From Intestinibacter sp964449895 (GTDB taxonomy: Bacteria > Bacillota > Clostridia > Peptostreptococcales > Peptostreptococcaceae): DNA of 64,000 nt. The stretch's first letter is position 1. Every line of letters starts with the position of its first letter. The notes below the pieces were generated by a model that saw only the letters and a list, made by a program, of their open reading frames with translations, made no database searches and was not told the DNA's origin. Where the stretch lies: positions 1-64,000 of the forward strand of contig CAYVBY010000001.1 in NCBI GenBank assembly GCA_964449895.1, written 5' to 3'. Shown here one piece after another: positions 26,083 through 34,606 of this stretch. Both the position numbers and the translations under genes were made by a program.

Positions 26083-26184
26083 AAATTGTACCTCGCAAAG
26101 GGGATATGAAACCAAGTGATTTCAAGGACTAAAAAGTTTAAAAGGTACCTTCACCTTTAGACCAGCTAGAAACTTGTCAATTTT
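26083..26184 (+). ncRNA. Candidate structured RNA after the zinc-ribbon gene
   Basis: This stretch is less AT-rich than other gaps and packed with complementary segments: CCTCGCAAAGGGG, GAAACCAAGTGATTTC, AAAGGT-ACCTTC-ACCTTT, a longer-range GTACCT/AGGTAC pair and CAAGT/ACTTG. It ends at a T-run (26181-26188). It matches no RNA class I recognise. It could be a 3' structured element, a small RNA or a mobile-element end. Confidence 0.35.
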
Positions 26185-26211
26185 TTTTAGAAAACATATT
26201 TTTTTAATTTT

Positions 26212-26268
26212 AAGTAATAAAAAAAAGACCAAAAAAATCATACTATTTTTTGGTCTTTTTTATTACTT
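26212..26268. terminator. Bidirectional terminator
   Basis: The long stem AAGTAATA...GACCAAAAAAAT pairs with ATTTTTTGGTC...ATTACTT around a CATACT loop. It ends the ACT/zinc-ribbon unit on plus and the LRAT gene on minus. Confidence 0.88.
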
Positions 26269-26345
26269 TTAAATATCTAGTTGTTAGCTCTAATTATAGA
26301 CTATAAAAATCTATTACTTTTTCTAAGTAAAAGACTTTTTTCTTA

Positions 26346-27584
26346 TTATTCATTTAATAATTTAGTATTATTATTTTCAAGCTTTAATATATGTTCTTTT
26401 TTATCTTGTGGTGATAAAAGCTGATTATGTTCTTCAATCTGAATTTGAACACTATCTAGCAAGCCTTTTGTAATTTCCTGTGTCTGTCCTATAATGCTCT
26501 CCTTGCTCTTAATAAATCCATCTATGACTTGATTTTGTCTTTTCAAAACAGACTTAACCTGCAAATCATAATGTTCAAATTGCTTCTGTATATCATTTTC
26601 AACACACTTAGAATAGAGTTTATGAGATGTAGATCCCTCCTCGTATTGTTCTAGTGTCTTTAGTAATAAGGGTAATTTTTCGGTTTCATACCTATTTTGG
26701 TCTTCCTTTATATTTTTTGCCAATTCATCATAAAAACTTTCTATTTCCTTTATTATAGGAACTGAGCCTTTTTCTATGATTTCAAGTCTTTTGACCGCAA
26801 CTTCATTTAATTGAGTTTGTAAATTAACTATAGTCTGTGCCATATTGTTTAAGCTTCTAGCTTTTGCTTCTTCTATAGCCAATTGACAATTTGTATTAAA
26901 TTCCAATAGCTCTATTTGAGAATTTTTTATTAATTCAACTCTTTCCTTCTCCATTTCAGCTAAGCGTATTTTTGAATTAGCTTCTATCTCAGCTATTTTT
27001 ACCTTATCAGGTTCATAAGTAGTACTTGTAGTGCTTCTGTTTCCTCCACTACTTCCTCTTCCCAAAAAGTTTCTTATAGCTCCACCTATTGTTCCTAATA
27101 TTCCCATATTCTTCCCTCCATAAACTACTGGTCCTTTATCAAATAATGCAGAAAATACATTTTCCACCTGCTTACTTCTAAATCTACCTAATGTACATGT
27201 ATTGGCAAAATGCTCACAATTATTAAATACTAAATTATAGCCTTTATCTCCCAAACAAGCTCTTGCGTACTGAACTATATGATCAACTGGATATAAATCT
27301 TTTAGCTCATCATCTGTATATTCCTTGACCTCTAAATTGTCTCCTTTTAAGAAGTAGTCCAAGTCTGAGGATATAACCTCAGGCTTAGACCAATCTAGTA
27401 TGCTATCATCTTCTGTTCCAGTAAAATGAATAACTTCACTATCTGATACATATATTCCATGGTGACAATATATACCTCGATTTACTCTAATATGATCTCC
27501 CATAGCAGGAGTTTTTTTTGCCCAAATTTCAGGCTCTTCTTCGTAAATCTTAAAATCAAGGTCAATTATTACATCATTTTTCAT
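26346..27584 (-). CDS. LRAT-domain protein with long helical tail
   Basis: 412 residues. The N-terminal domain (about 25-135) has the lecithin:retinol acyltransferase/NC fold: His in HHGIYVSDSEVIHFTG (H42), then NNCEHFANTC with the probable nucleophile C123. Family members are thiol acyltransferases or phospholipases. A Gly/Ser linker (about 158-190, GGAIRNFLGRGSSGGNRSTTSTT) leads to about 220 residues of charged helix, likely coiled coil. No signal peptide or clear membrane helix. The next gene upstream encodes another helical protein 29 bp away. Substrate and role are unknown. Confidence 0.82.
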   Translation of the reverse strand: MKNDVIIDLDFKIYEEEPEIWAKKTPAMGDHIRVNRGIYCHHGIYVSDSEVIHFTGTEDDSILDWSKPEVISSDLDYFLKGDNLEVKEYTDDELKDLYPVDHIVQYARACLGDKGYNLVFNNCEHFANTCTLGRFRSKQVENVFSALFDKGPVVYGGKNMGILGTIGGAIRNFLGRGSSGGNRSTTSTTYEPDKVKIAEIEANSKIRLAEMEKERVELIKNSQIELLEFNTNCQLAIEEAKARSLNNMAQTIVNLQTQLNEVAVKRLEIIEKGSVPIIKEIESFYDELAKNIKEDQNRYETEKLPLLLKTLEQYEEGSTSHKLYSKCVENDIQKQFEHYDLQVKSVLKRQNQVIDGFIKSKESIIGQTQEITKGLLDSVQIQIEEHNQLLSPQDKKEHILKLENNNTKLLNE

Positions 27585-27613
27585 AAATTTTCACCTATTT
27601 TCAAAACAATAAT

Positions 27614-28552
27614 TTAATGAGATAACTCTTTTAATTTATTTTTTTCAATTCCTTTTCTCATTTTAAAAATTAAAGCATTAAATTCTTTATCTCGTCTTTC
27701 TTGTTCTTTACTGTATGCCTTGGCATCAGATAAATACGCTTCAAAATTTTTCTTCTTCAATTCCATAAATTGAGTTAAAACTTGTTCTGGAATAGCGTCT
27801 AATTTCTTGATTTGTATGAAATTTATTATCTCATCAACTGGCAAATCTATTAGGTTATTTGCCCAGTTTATAAGGAAAATTTTATTTTCGTTCTTTTCTA
27901 AGCTAAAAATTATCTTTTGTAGCTTAGCTTGAAAAGCTGAACTTATATCGTATAGCTTAGATTCTATTTCAAATTTTTCTTGTAATTCTCCATTTGCTCT
28001 AAACGCATAATCTACATAGATTCCTTTTATATCATTTTTATAAAATTCATCTACTTTTTCTTTATATTCTTGTAGTACTTTAACAATATCCTCAATAACT
28101 GCTACACCCTTGTCTTCAACATCAAATCTTCCACTAAGACCTTCTTTTATAAGTGGCATAAATTGTTTTTCTATAATAAGTCTAATTCCACACCAATCCT
28201 CAAACCATTTTGTCCAAATTTCTTCTTCTATACCAGTCTCTTCGCAGCTATTTTTTAATTCTTCTTTGTATGTAGTTTTTAAAACTTTATAGTCCATAGA
28301 CCATTTATCCCACAGATTTATTGATGATACTGCAAATTCCTTGTTCTTCTCAAAGTAGTCCATCTTAATAAGGGCATTTTTCACTATAGTAGCAGTATTT
28401 TCTGCTACAAATGAAAAGCTAGCTCTCTTTTCTTCCTCAAGTTCTGCAAGCTTTGTTATTCCATCGTCACTTTCATTTATCTCATCTATTTTATCTTCTA
28501 TATTTTGAGCCTGTCTTTTGTATGATAAAAGCTTTTTAGTAACATCATTCAT
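27614..28552 (-). CDS. Helical protein of unknown function, partner of the LRAT gene
   Basis: About 312 residues, almost entirely predicted helical and charged, with no membrane segment or recognised domain. It opens with NDVTKKLLSYKRQAQNIEDKIDEINESDDG and contains WTKWFEDWCGIRLIIEKQFMPLI. ATG 28552 has only a weak ribosome site; the frame can extend to TTG 28597, antisense to a gene remnant. It sits 29 bp upstream of the LRAT gene on the same strand with no terminator, so the two form a unit. Not recognised. Confidence 0.7.
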   Translation of the reverse strand: MNDVTKKLLSYKRQAQNIEDKIDEINESDDGITKLAELEEEKRASFSFVAENTATIVKNALIKMDYFEKNKEFAVSSINLWDKWSMDYKVLKTTYKEELKNSCEETGIEEEIWTKWFEDWCGIRLIIEKQFMPLIKEGLSGRFDVEDKGVAVIEDIVKVLQEYKEKVDEFYKNDIKGIYVDYAFRANGELQEKFEIESKLYDISSAFQAKLQKIIFSLEKNENKIFLINWANNLIDLPVDEIINFIQIKKLDAIPEQVLTQFMELKKKNFEAYLSDAKAYSKEQERRDKEFNALIFKMRKGIEKNKLKELSH

Positions 28553-28591
28553 ACCAAGCTCAAAATTCTTTTTAAAAAATATGATAAATTT

Positions 28592-28753
28592 TGGCAATCT
28601 ATTATTTCAAGTCCTTACAAGCTTAGAAAAAACTATGATGCTATAGCTATGAAGTTTTTTACTTCACATGGAATAAATAAGCATTGTTTAATTAATGCTG
28701 AAAATCCTAAATACGACTTAGCAGGATTTGAGTGTATTAATGGCTTTGAATAA
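28592..28753 (+). pseudogene. C-terminal remnant of an unidentified gene
   Basis: The plus strand reads WQSIISSPYKLRKNYDAIAMKFFTSHGINKHCLINAENPKYDLAGFECINGFE then TAA. It looks like a genuine protein C-terminus but has no start or upstream body: it abuts the beginning of the divergent helical-protein gene. Family not recognised. Confidence 0.4.
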
Positions 28754-28833
28754 TTAAATAGATTTCTGCACACTTATTTTAAGTGCCTAAAATACTTTCT
28801 ATATCTATTTTGAGCCAATTTCACTAATAAAAA

Positions 28834-28859
28834 TACCACAAAGCCGAAGCTCTGTGGTA
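28834..28859 (-). terminator. Terminator of the sigma factor gene
   Basis: TACCACA...TGTGGTA with an inner AGC-CGAA-GCT (TTCG loop on the minus strand) is followed there by Ts. Confidence 0.85.
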
Positions 28860-28880
28860 CATCATAAAATTTAATAAATT

Positions 28881-29813
28881 CTAGCATATATCGTAATAAT
28901 AATCTACAAGCTTATTGGATCTACTTGGATGAGATAGTTTTCTAAGAGCTGTATTTTCTATTTGTCTAGCTCTTTCTCTAGTGACATTAAATGTTTTTCC
29001 AACTTCTTCTAAGGTTTTTCTCTCTCCATCATTAAGTCCGTATCTAAGTTCTAGTACGCCTTTTTCTTTGTCAGTTAGAGTTTGTAAAACCTCTTCTATT
29101 TGATCCTTAAGCAGTGAAGCTGTTACTATTTCTTCTGGTGATAGTGTATTTTTGTCGGCTATAACCTCTTCTAGTCCTGTATCTTCATCTTTGCCTATTT
29201 TGCAATCTATAGATGTAGGTCTATGAGATAAATTAATTAGTTCTACTACTTTTTTTACTGGCATGTCCATTTCTTTTGAAATTTCTTCAGGCTTTGGTTC
29301 TCTGCCAAGTTCTTTTGATAGTGATAATGATACACTTAATAATTTATTTATTTTTTCTATAATGTGTACTGGAACTCTTATAGTTCTAGCTTGATCGGCT
29401 ATTGCACGAGTGATTGACTGTCTAATCCACCATGTTGCATAAGTGCTGAATTTGAATCCTTTTGTATAGTCGAATTTTTCGATTGCTTTTATAAGTCCCA
29501 ATGTTCCCTCTTGAATTAAGTCAGATAGTTGCATGTCTCTTCCTGTATATTTTTTTGCTATGCTTACAACTAATCTAAGATTTGCCTCTACTAATTTGTC
29601 TTTGGCGTGTTCATCTCCCTCTAATACTCTCTTTGCAAGTTCTACTTCTTCCTCTCTAGTAAGAAGCGGTATACTTCCTATTTCACTTAAGTACATTTTT
29701 ACTGAATCATCAACTTTTGAAAATCCAGCAAAATTCCCGCTTTCTTCACCATATAAGGCATCTTCAGCATCCTCCTTGTAAAATGAATTGTCTTTTTTGT
29801 TTTCTAGCTTCAT
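28881..29813 (-). CDS. Sigma-70 family RNA polymerase sigma factor (group 1/2 type)
   Basis: 310 residues with regions 1.2, 2, 3 and 4 of primary-type sigma factors. Visible are VKMYLSEIGSIPLLTREEE (1.2), NLRLVVSIAKKYTGRDMQLSDLIQEGTLGLIKAIEKFDYTKGFKFSTYATWWIRQSITRAI (2.1-2.4) and TLEEVGKTFNVTRERARQIENTALRKLSHP (4.2). Region 1.1 is absent, and the length is below a typical SigA (about 360-380). This suggests an alternative RpoD-like factor, but the genome's main rpoD is not in view for comparison. Start follows GGGGG. It has its own terminator. Confidence 0.9.
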   Translation of the reverse strand: MKLENKKDNSFYKEDAEDALYGEESGNFAGFSKVDDSVKMYLSEIGSIPLLTREEEVELAKRVLEGDEHAKDKLVEANLRLVVSIAKKYTGRDMQLSDLIQEGTLGLIKAIEKFDYTKGFKFSTYATWWIRQSITRAIADQARTIRVPVHIIEKINKLLSVSLSLSKELGREPKPEEISKEMDMPVKKVVELINLSHRPTSIDCKIGKDEDTGLEEVIADKNTLSPEEIVTASLLKDQIEEVLQTLTDKEKGVLELRYGLNDGERKTLEEVGKTFNVTRERARQIENTALRKLSHPSRSNKLVDYYYDIC

Positions 29814-30196
29814 AAATATTACCCCCTTATAAATTCAATAAAATTTTTTAATTTATAAGAAAATCTTTATTCTAAAGATATCTAATGTAGATTTTCTTTA
29901 AGTACATAAAATATATCTATGTACCATAATAAAGATTTACATCCTTAAGTCTATTTAAAGTATTTTTACATTAAATATAATGCAGGATAAATAAATACTT
30001 TGCAAAATATGTAGTTTTATTATTATGCTGAAATTTTAGATTTTTTAATTTGATATGCTAAAAAATCTATCTTGAAGATATTTAGTATAAAGACATTATC
30101 ATAATTAGTGATACTTATATACAATTCTACATATTATCAAAAAATCCTTCTTTTTTTTTATAAAAATTTTTATTTTTTTGTTTTTTAAGTATTAAA
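29814..30196. other. 383-bp intergenic region upstream of the sigma gene
   Basis: Holds a shortened intergenic repeat (29857-29923) and an 11-bp perfect inverted repeat TAGATTTTTTA / TAAAAAATCTA (30037-30047 and 30059-30069). No open frame with a ribosome site was found. The sigma gene's promoter must lie here. Confidence 0.5.
29857..29923 (+). repeat. Shortened intergenic two-hairpin repeat
   Basis: AAGAAAATCT (29857-29866) pairs with AGATTTTCTT (29889-29898), and GTACATA pairs with TATGTAC next to it. The head TCTTTATTCTAAA matches the full copies, but hairpin 2 has lost its GGAAATTATA arm. An extra A in one arm is matched by an extra T in the other. Confidence 0.6.
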
Positions 30197-30694
30197 CTAC
30201 AATTTATTGTCTACAATATCAAGTAATTCATAAATTCCGTCGTATTTATACATAGTATTATTATCTAACATTTCTTTAAATTGACAAGTATTTACAAATT
30301 TAACTTTTGAAACTTCCTCTTCCTGTAACACTATATCATCTAAATCGACATCTTTTCTTATAAAATATATATCCCATATCATATCAATTTTAGAATGTGT
30401 TTGTACAAGCTTTAATTCTTCTTTTTTTATAGTTATTCCAAGTTCTTCTTTGAATTCTCTTATACATCCTTGTGAAGTTGTCTCTCCTGATATTACCCTT
30501 CCTGTTGTAAGCGCCCATATTCCTGGAAGAATTTCACATTTTTGAGATCTTTGTTGAACTAGAATTTCCTTTTTTGAATTTATTATCCAACCTTCTACAG
30601 CTAAATGGTATTCCCCCTCATACCATGTTTCGTATTTTCCTTTTTTCTTCCCAGTAAAATTTCTATTTTCGTCATAAATATCCCAATATTCCAT
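30197..30694 (-). CDS. NUDIX hydrolase
   Basis: A 165-residue pyrophosphohydrolase-like protein. The Nudix box GRVISGETTSQGCIREFKEELGI (about 74-96) matches the family pattern with all catalytic acids. The N-terminus (MEYWDIYDENRNFTGKKKGK...YHLAVEGWIIN) resembles the isopentenyl-diphosphate isomerase-like/YfcD group. The nucleotide or isoprenoid substrate cannot be told. GGAGAAATG precedes the start. It follows xpt by about 120 bp across a terminator. Confidence 0.93.
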   Translation of the reverse strand: MEYWDIYDENRNFTGKKKGKYETWYEGEYHLAVEGWIINSKKEILVQQRSQKCEILPGIWALTTGRVISGETTSQGCIREFKEELGITIKKEELKLVQTHSKIDMIWDIYFIRKDVDLDDIVLQEEEVSKVKFVNTCQFKEMLDNNTMYKYDGIYELLDIVDNKL

Positions 30695-30781
30695 AACATT
30701 TCTCCTTCAAATTTATATCTATTAATTATTTATCTCTAAATACTTTTTATTATACTTTAAATTTATATAAATAAGCAACAA

Positions 30782-30808
30782 AAGGACTATTCTTTACGAA
30801 TAGCCCTC
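30782..30808 (-). terminator. Terminator of xpt
   Basis: AGGACTATTC-TTTAC-GAATAGCCCT has one mismatch in the stem and a TTTT tail on the minus strand. Confidence 0.75.
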
Positions 30809-30813
30809 AATTT

Positions 30814-31389
30814 TTATTCTTCTACAAATTCAATTATACCTTCTCCAAGTTTTGATACTCTAGCTAGAGAATAAACATCATATCCTTTATCTATAAGTTT
30901 TTGGCGTCCTGGTTGGAAAGATTTTTCTATAACTATTCCTACCCCTGAAACAGTAGCTCCTGCTTCTTCAATTAATCTAATTGCACCTGCACCAGCTTCT
31001 CCATTTGCTAAAAAGTCATCTATTAATAGTATTTTATCATTTTTATCTATGAATTTTTTAGATAATGTAAGTTCATAACTAGTTCCTTTTGTAAATGATG
31101 TTACTTTTGTTTGATAAACTTCCCCATTTAATATTTTTGATTGTTGTTTTTTAAGTATTACCATAGGTACATCTAATTGTATTGCAGTCATAACAGCTGG
31201 AGCTATTCCTGAACTTTCTATAGTAAACACTTTTGTTATACCTTTGTGTTTATAATAATTAGCAAATTCTGTTCCTATATTTTTCATTAAAATTGGATCT
31301 ACTTGATGATTTAAAAAACTGTCAACTTTAAGCACTGTCTCATTGACAGCAGTTCCCTCTTTAAGTATCTTTTCTTGTAATTCCTTCAA
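30814..31389 (-). CDS. xpt: Xanthine phosphoribosyltransferase
   Basis: Purine-salvage enzyme converting xanthine and PRPP to XMP, 191 residues. Motifs match Bacillus Xpt closely: VDSFLNHQVDPILM, TIESSGIAPAVMTAIQL, the PRPP loop ILLIDDFLANGEAGAG and GIVIEKSFQPGRQ. TTG 31389 is preferred over GTG 31398 because GAGGTG overlaps the GTG and sits 6 bp from the TTG. No purine riboswitch is recognisable in the 93-bp gap upstream. It may be transcribed with the MutS-like gene. Confidence 0.95.
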   Translation of the reverse strand: MKELQEKILKEGTAVNETVLKVDSFLNHQVDPILMKNIGTEFANYYKHKGITKVFTIESSGIAPAVMTAIQLDVPMVILKKQQSKILNGEVYQTKVTSFTKGTSYELTLSKKFIDKNDKILLIDDFLANGEAGAGAIRLIEEAGATVSGVGIVIEKSFQPGRQKLIDKGYDVYSLARVSKLGEGIIEFVEE

Positions 31390-31482
31390 ATCTGTCACCT
31401 CATATATTAAAATTTTCTAACTATACCATAACATATTTTTCCAATACATAAAATAACAATTTTAAACTTTATTTCAATTCTT

Positions 31483-33297
31483 TTATATAGTATCAACTAT
31501 TCCTGTAATTTTTAGAAGTATTTTAGCATTTGTAGTGACACATCTTCCATTTTTTATTTTGTAATCGAATTTAATTTCGTCTCCTTCATAAAATTCAGCA
31601 AAATGATAATTTACTGCATTTATATTATGATCGTTTTCTAAATTACAAAGCTCAAAGTCATGTGTAGATACTAAAGTTATAATCCAAGAATTTGATAATT
31701 TCTTGATAGCCTCTGTAGCACAAATTATTCTATCTGCAGAATTTGTTCCCTTAAATATTTCATCTATTAAACAAATCATAGGTTTTTTAAGCTTATTATA
31801 CTCTGTCATTTCTTTTATTCTAAGTAGCTCTGCATAAAAAGTAGATATTCCCTCATTTACATTATCTTCTACTCTTACAGATGTAAGAATTTTCATTATA
31901 GATGTATCAAATTCTGTAGAAAGAACAGGTCCTCCTGCATAAGCCATAACTAGATTTATTCCTATACTTCTAAGAAATGTAGTCTTTCCAGACATATTAG
32001 AACCTGTAATTATACAAGTTTCACCCTCTAAACTTATGCCATTTCCTATTGCATTTTCAAGCTTTATAAGTGGATGCTTTAGATTTTTAAAAGATAATTT
32101 AGGAACTTCATCTTCACTTATATTTGCAAATGTATAATCATCTCTAATATATGTGATAGATGCTAAACTTATAAGAGCCTCTATTTCTCCAACTACCTCT
32201 ATATATGTTCTTATATTTTTTCCGTAAATTTTCTTCCATTTATCTAGCATATCTATACAGTGAAAATCCCATAAAAATAGACCATTGAAAAAAACACTTC
32301 CCACGAAATTTTGCCTAATACTTATATATTCTCCTATTTTATTTAACTCTTTTAATGATTTTAAGCTTCCACCATTTTTATTTAACTTTTGTTTTAATTC
32401 ATTTAAATATTCACTTTTAAATTCTGCTTTATCTATTTCTTCAAATATACTTTCATATATTTTTATATTTTTGTAAAAATCACATATTGGAGAAAGTATT
32501 GCTGTACTCTTTGCCATAGCTGAAAAAGTTATTAGAAGATTTAAAATAAGTACTGTTTTTGCAAACTCTACATTTTTTAAAGTATCTATTCCTATAACAG
32601 AAAGTACTACTAATGCTATAAGAAGCGGTGGTAGTATCCACATAGATAATTTTTTTAATTTGCCTTGATTTACAGTTTCATCTTCACAAACTTCTATAAA
32701 TTTTTCCACTTCTTTATTTATATTTTTCTTTTTGTTTTCCTTTATTAAATAAGATAATGTTTCTATCTCCTCAGCGAATTGTTTCATATTTGATAATTCT
32801 TCAACTGATTTTTGGTATTTTAAAATATCATCTAGGTTGTAATCTGTATTTTTTAGATGTTTTACTAAAAATTTCTTACCATAAAGAGTATTAGCATTAC
32901 ATATATACTGATAAAGCGATCCCTTACCAAATATGTCTAAATCCTTTAAGTGAGGCATTTTTTCGTCTAAATATTCATAACCCTTATCTTCAAAATCATA
33001 CCAAGTGCCATCTAGCCTTTTGATATATTTTTGGTATACTTTCATTTTACTTTTTTTGTATTTTATTTTAGATTCTATATTATTGTGAAGTTTTGCTACA
33101 ACTAAAAAACCTACTAATAAAACTATACTTATAAAGTAAAATGAGCTGATTTTATTAAAGTAGCCATATACAAAAGTAGCTACACAAGCTACGAATAAAA
33201 CTACCCTAATCCAACTGATTAAATTGCTTTTTTTATTAAAATCATCTAATTCTTCTTTAAGTTTGATTTTATTTTGTTTATAAGTATCTATTTTCAT
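31483..33297 (-). CDS. Membrane-anchored MutS-family ATPase
   Basis: 604 residues. Two transmembrane helices lie near 29-70 and another hydrophobic pair near 220-265, unlike soluble MutS or MutS2. The C-terminal MutS ATPase domain is complete: Walker A GSNMSGKTTFLRSIG near 433, ARVEDNVNEGISTFYAELLRIKE-type signature, Walker B PMICLIDEIFKGTN near 510 and STHDFEL. No mismatch-recognition (FxE) N-terminus or Smr domain is seen. Such MutS-like proteins are of unknown function. The start follows GGGAG. xpt follows 93 bp later. Confidence 0.87.
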   Translation of the reverse strand: MKIDTYKQNKIKLKEELDDFNKKSNLISWIRVVLFVACVATFVYGYFNKISSFYFISIVLLVGFLVVAKLHNNIESKIKYKKSKMKVYQKYIKRLDGTWYDFEDKGYEYLDEKMPHLKDLDIFGKGSLYQYICNANTLYGKKFLVKHLKNTDYNLDDILKYQKSVEELSNMKQFAEEIETLSYLIKENKKKNINKEVEKFIEVCEDETVNQGKLKKLSMWILPPLLIALVVLSVIGIDTLKNVEFAKTVLILNLLITFSAMAKSTAILSPICDFYKNIKIYESIFEEIDKAEFKSEYLNELKQKLNKNGGSLKSLKELNKIGEYISIRQNFVGSVFFNGLFLWDFHCIDMLDKWKKIYGKNIRTYIEVVGEIEALISLASITYIRDDYTFANISEDEVPKLSFKNLKHPLIKLENAIGNGISLEGETCIITGSNMSGKTTFLRSIGINLVMAYAGGPVLSTEFDTSIMKILTSVRVEDNVNEGISTFYAELLRIKEMTEYNKLKKPMICLIDEIFKGTNSADRIICATEAIKKLSNSWIITLVSTHDFELCNLENDHNINAVNYHFAEFYEGDEIKFDYKIKNGRCVTTNAKILLKITGIVDTI

Positions 33298-33328
33298 AAA
33301 AAAATCTCCCTATCATTATATATTTAAA

Positions 33329-33365
33329 AAAAGTATAACAGATTTTTAAATCTATTATACCTTTT
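33329..33365 (-). terminator. Terminator of the unknown gene at 33374
   Basis: AAAGTATAACAGATTT pairs with AAATCTATTATACCTTT (two wobble or mismatch positions), with seven Ts following on the minus strand. Confidence 0.75.
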
Positions 33366-33373
33366 TGTCTAAT

Positions 33374-34549
33374 TTATTCTATTTCAAATTTATAAACTTT
33401 AAACTCTGCAGGGTCTAATTTTAGCTCTCCTAATTCTCTATTTTTAGTAAGTACAAAATATCTATTAAATATATCACTTTGACTTACCTCATCCATAGAC
33501 TCAATTAAAAATACTTCATCTAAATAAAGAGGTACTTTTCCTAAAAAATCCATAAATTTTATAATATTATTGTCACAATATCCTTTAATAAGAACATCAT
33601 TTAACACTTGTCTTACTCTATATTTATCATGGATATTTATATCAGATAAATTTTTATCTACATTTATAAAAGCTCCATTTTCACATTCTAAAACTTCAAA
33701 GAAATCATCTTTTAAAAAGTTTTTGTCTATTTTTTCATATAATTCATTTGATATAAAGTTTATTCCTTCTATTCCTCCTAAAAGTCCATATCTTTCAGGA
33801 TTTATGTATTCTTCATCGTCATTTTCTTCTTTTACTAATTCTATTTCAAACAAATCAAAATACTCAGTTCTCATGTTTTTATAAGATATAAACATATTTG
33901 CACATAATGATTTTAAATATTTAGAGGCTTTTTTTATAAATTCTTTTAAATAATCTACAAAATAATTAAAATCATAATCTAAAATATATCCACTTATATT
34001 AAAATTAAATGCTCCAAAATATCCAAAGTTATCGCTTTGATCTTTTCTTTTTATATAGTCACAGTTGAAAATAATACCCATATCCTGAGGCATAGCAGCA
34101 CCTGTGTAATCAAAATTTTCTTTGTGAATATTATCAATTATGTAGTTTTGAATACTATCTACCTTATTTATATCAAAATCTAATTCTGGCTCTGATAAAT
34201 CCCAGCCCTCCATAAATATTTGACTTTCCAAAATATTTCTATAATCTGCTCTGCTAGAGATTTTGTCACTTTTTACCATGGCATCATACACTAAACTAAA
34301 ATTTCTATCTACAACATTTTCTATGTTTTGAAATTTTTTGTGAAGTGATTTTGCTGTTATACTTTCTTCATTAAACTGCATGTCAAATACAAAATCTTCT
34401 TCAAATTTTTCTATTAAATCTTTTTCTATTAATTTTAGTAAGTTACAAATATCATCTAGTTTTTCATTTTTAAAATTAAAATATAAACATAAATTTCTAC
34501 AATCTACATTTTGCCTTCCAGAAAATATAGCTGACTTTTTATAATTCAT
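33374..34549 (-). CDS. Protein of unknown function (391 residues)
   Basis: No family recognised. The protein is acidic and soluble, rich in Phe, Tyr, Asn and Asp, with mixed alpha/beta character and no repeats, signal or membrane helix. Features include MNYKKSAIFSGRQNVDCRNLCLYFNF at the N-terminus and repeated aromatic-acidic stretches (NISGYILDYDFNYFVDYLKEF, RYGLLGGIEGINF). ATG 34549 is 8 bp from GGAG, while ATG 34555 is too close. It lies 57 bp after the RelE-like gene and may share its transcript. Confidence 0.7.
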   Translation of the reverse strand: MNYKKSAIFSGRQNVDCRNLCLYFNFKNEKLDDICNLLKLIEKDLIEKFEEDFVFDMQFNEESITAKSLHKKFQNIENVVDRNFSLVYDAMVKSDKISSRADYRNILESQIFMEGWDLSEPELDFDINKVDSIQNYIIDNIHKENFDYTGAAMPQDMGIIFNCDYIKRKDQSDNFGYFGAFNFNISGYILDYDFNYFVDYLKEFIKKASKYLKSLCANMFISYKNMRTEYFDLFEIELVKEENDDEEYINPERYGLLGGIEGINFISNELYEKIDKNFLKDDFFEVLECENGAFINVDKNLSDINIHDKYRVRQVLNDVLIKGYCDNNIIKFMDFLGKVPLYLDEVFLIESMDEVSQSDIFNRYFVLTKNRELGELKLDPAEFKVYKFEIE

Positions 34550-34606
34550 AATCATCTCTCCTTTTACAATATTAATTATATAAGTTAAGTTTTATTAAAT
34601 ATTTTT

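Noticed and set aside
31390..31482. Possible purine riboswitch upstream of xpt
   Set aside because: The gap is only 93 bp and lacks the conserved purine aptamer core and paired loops.
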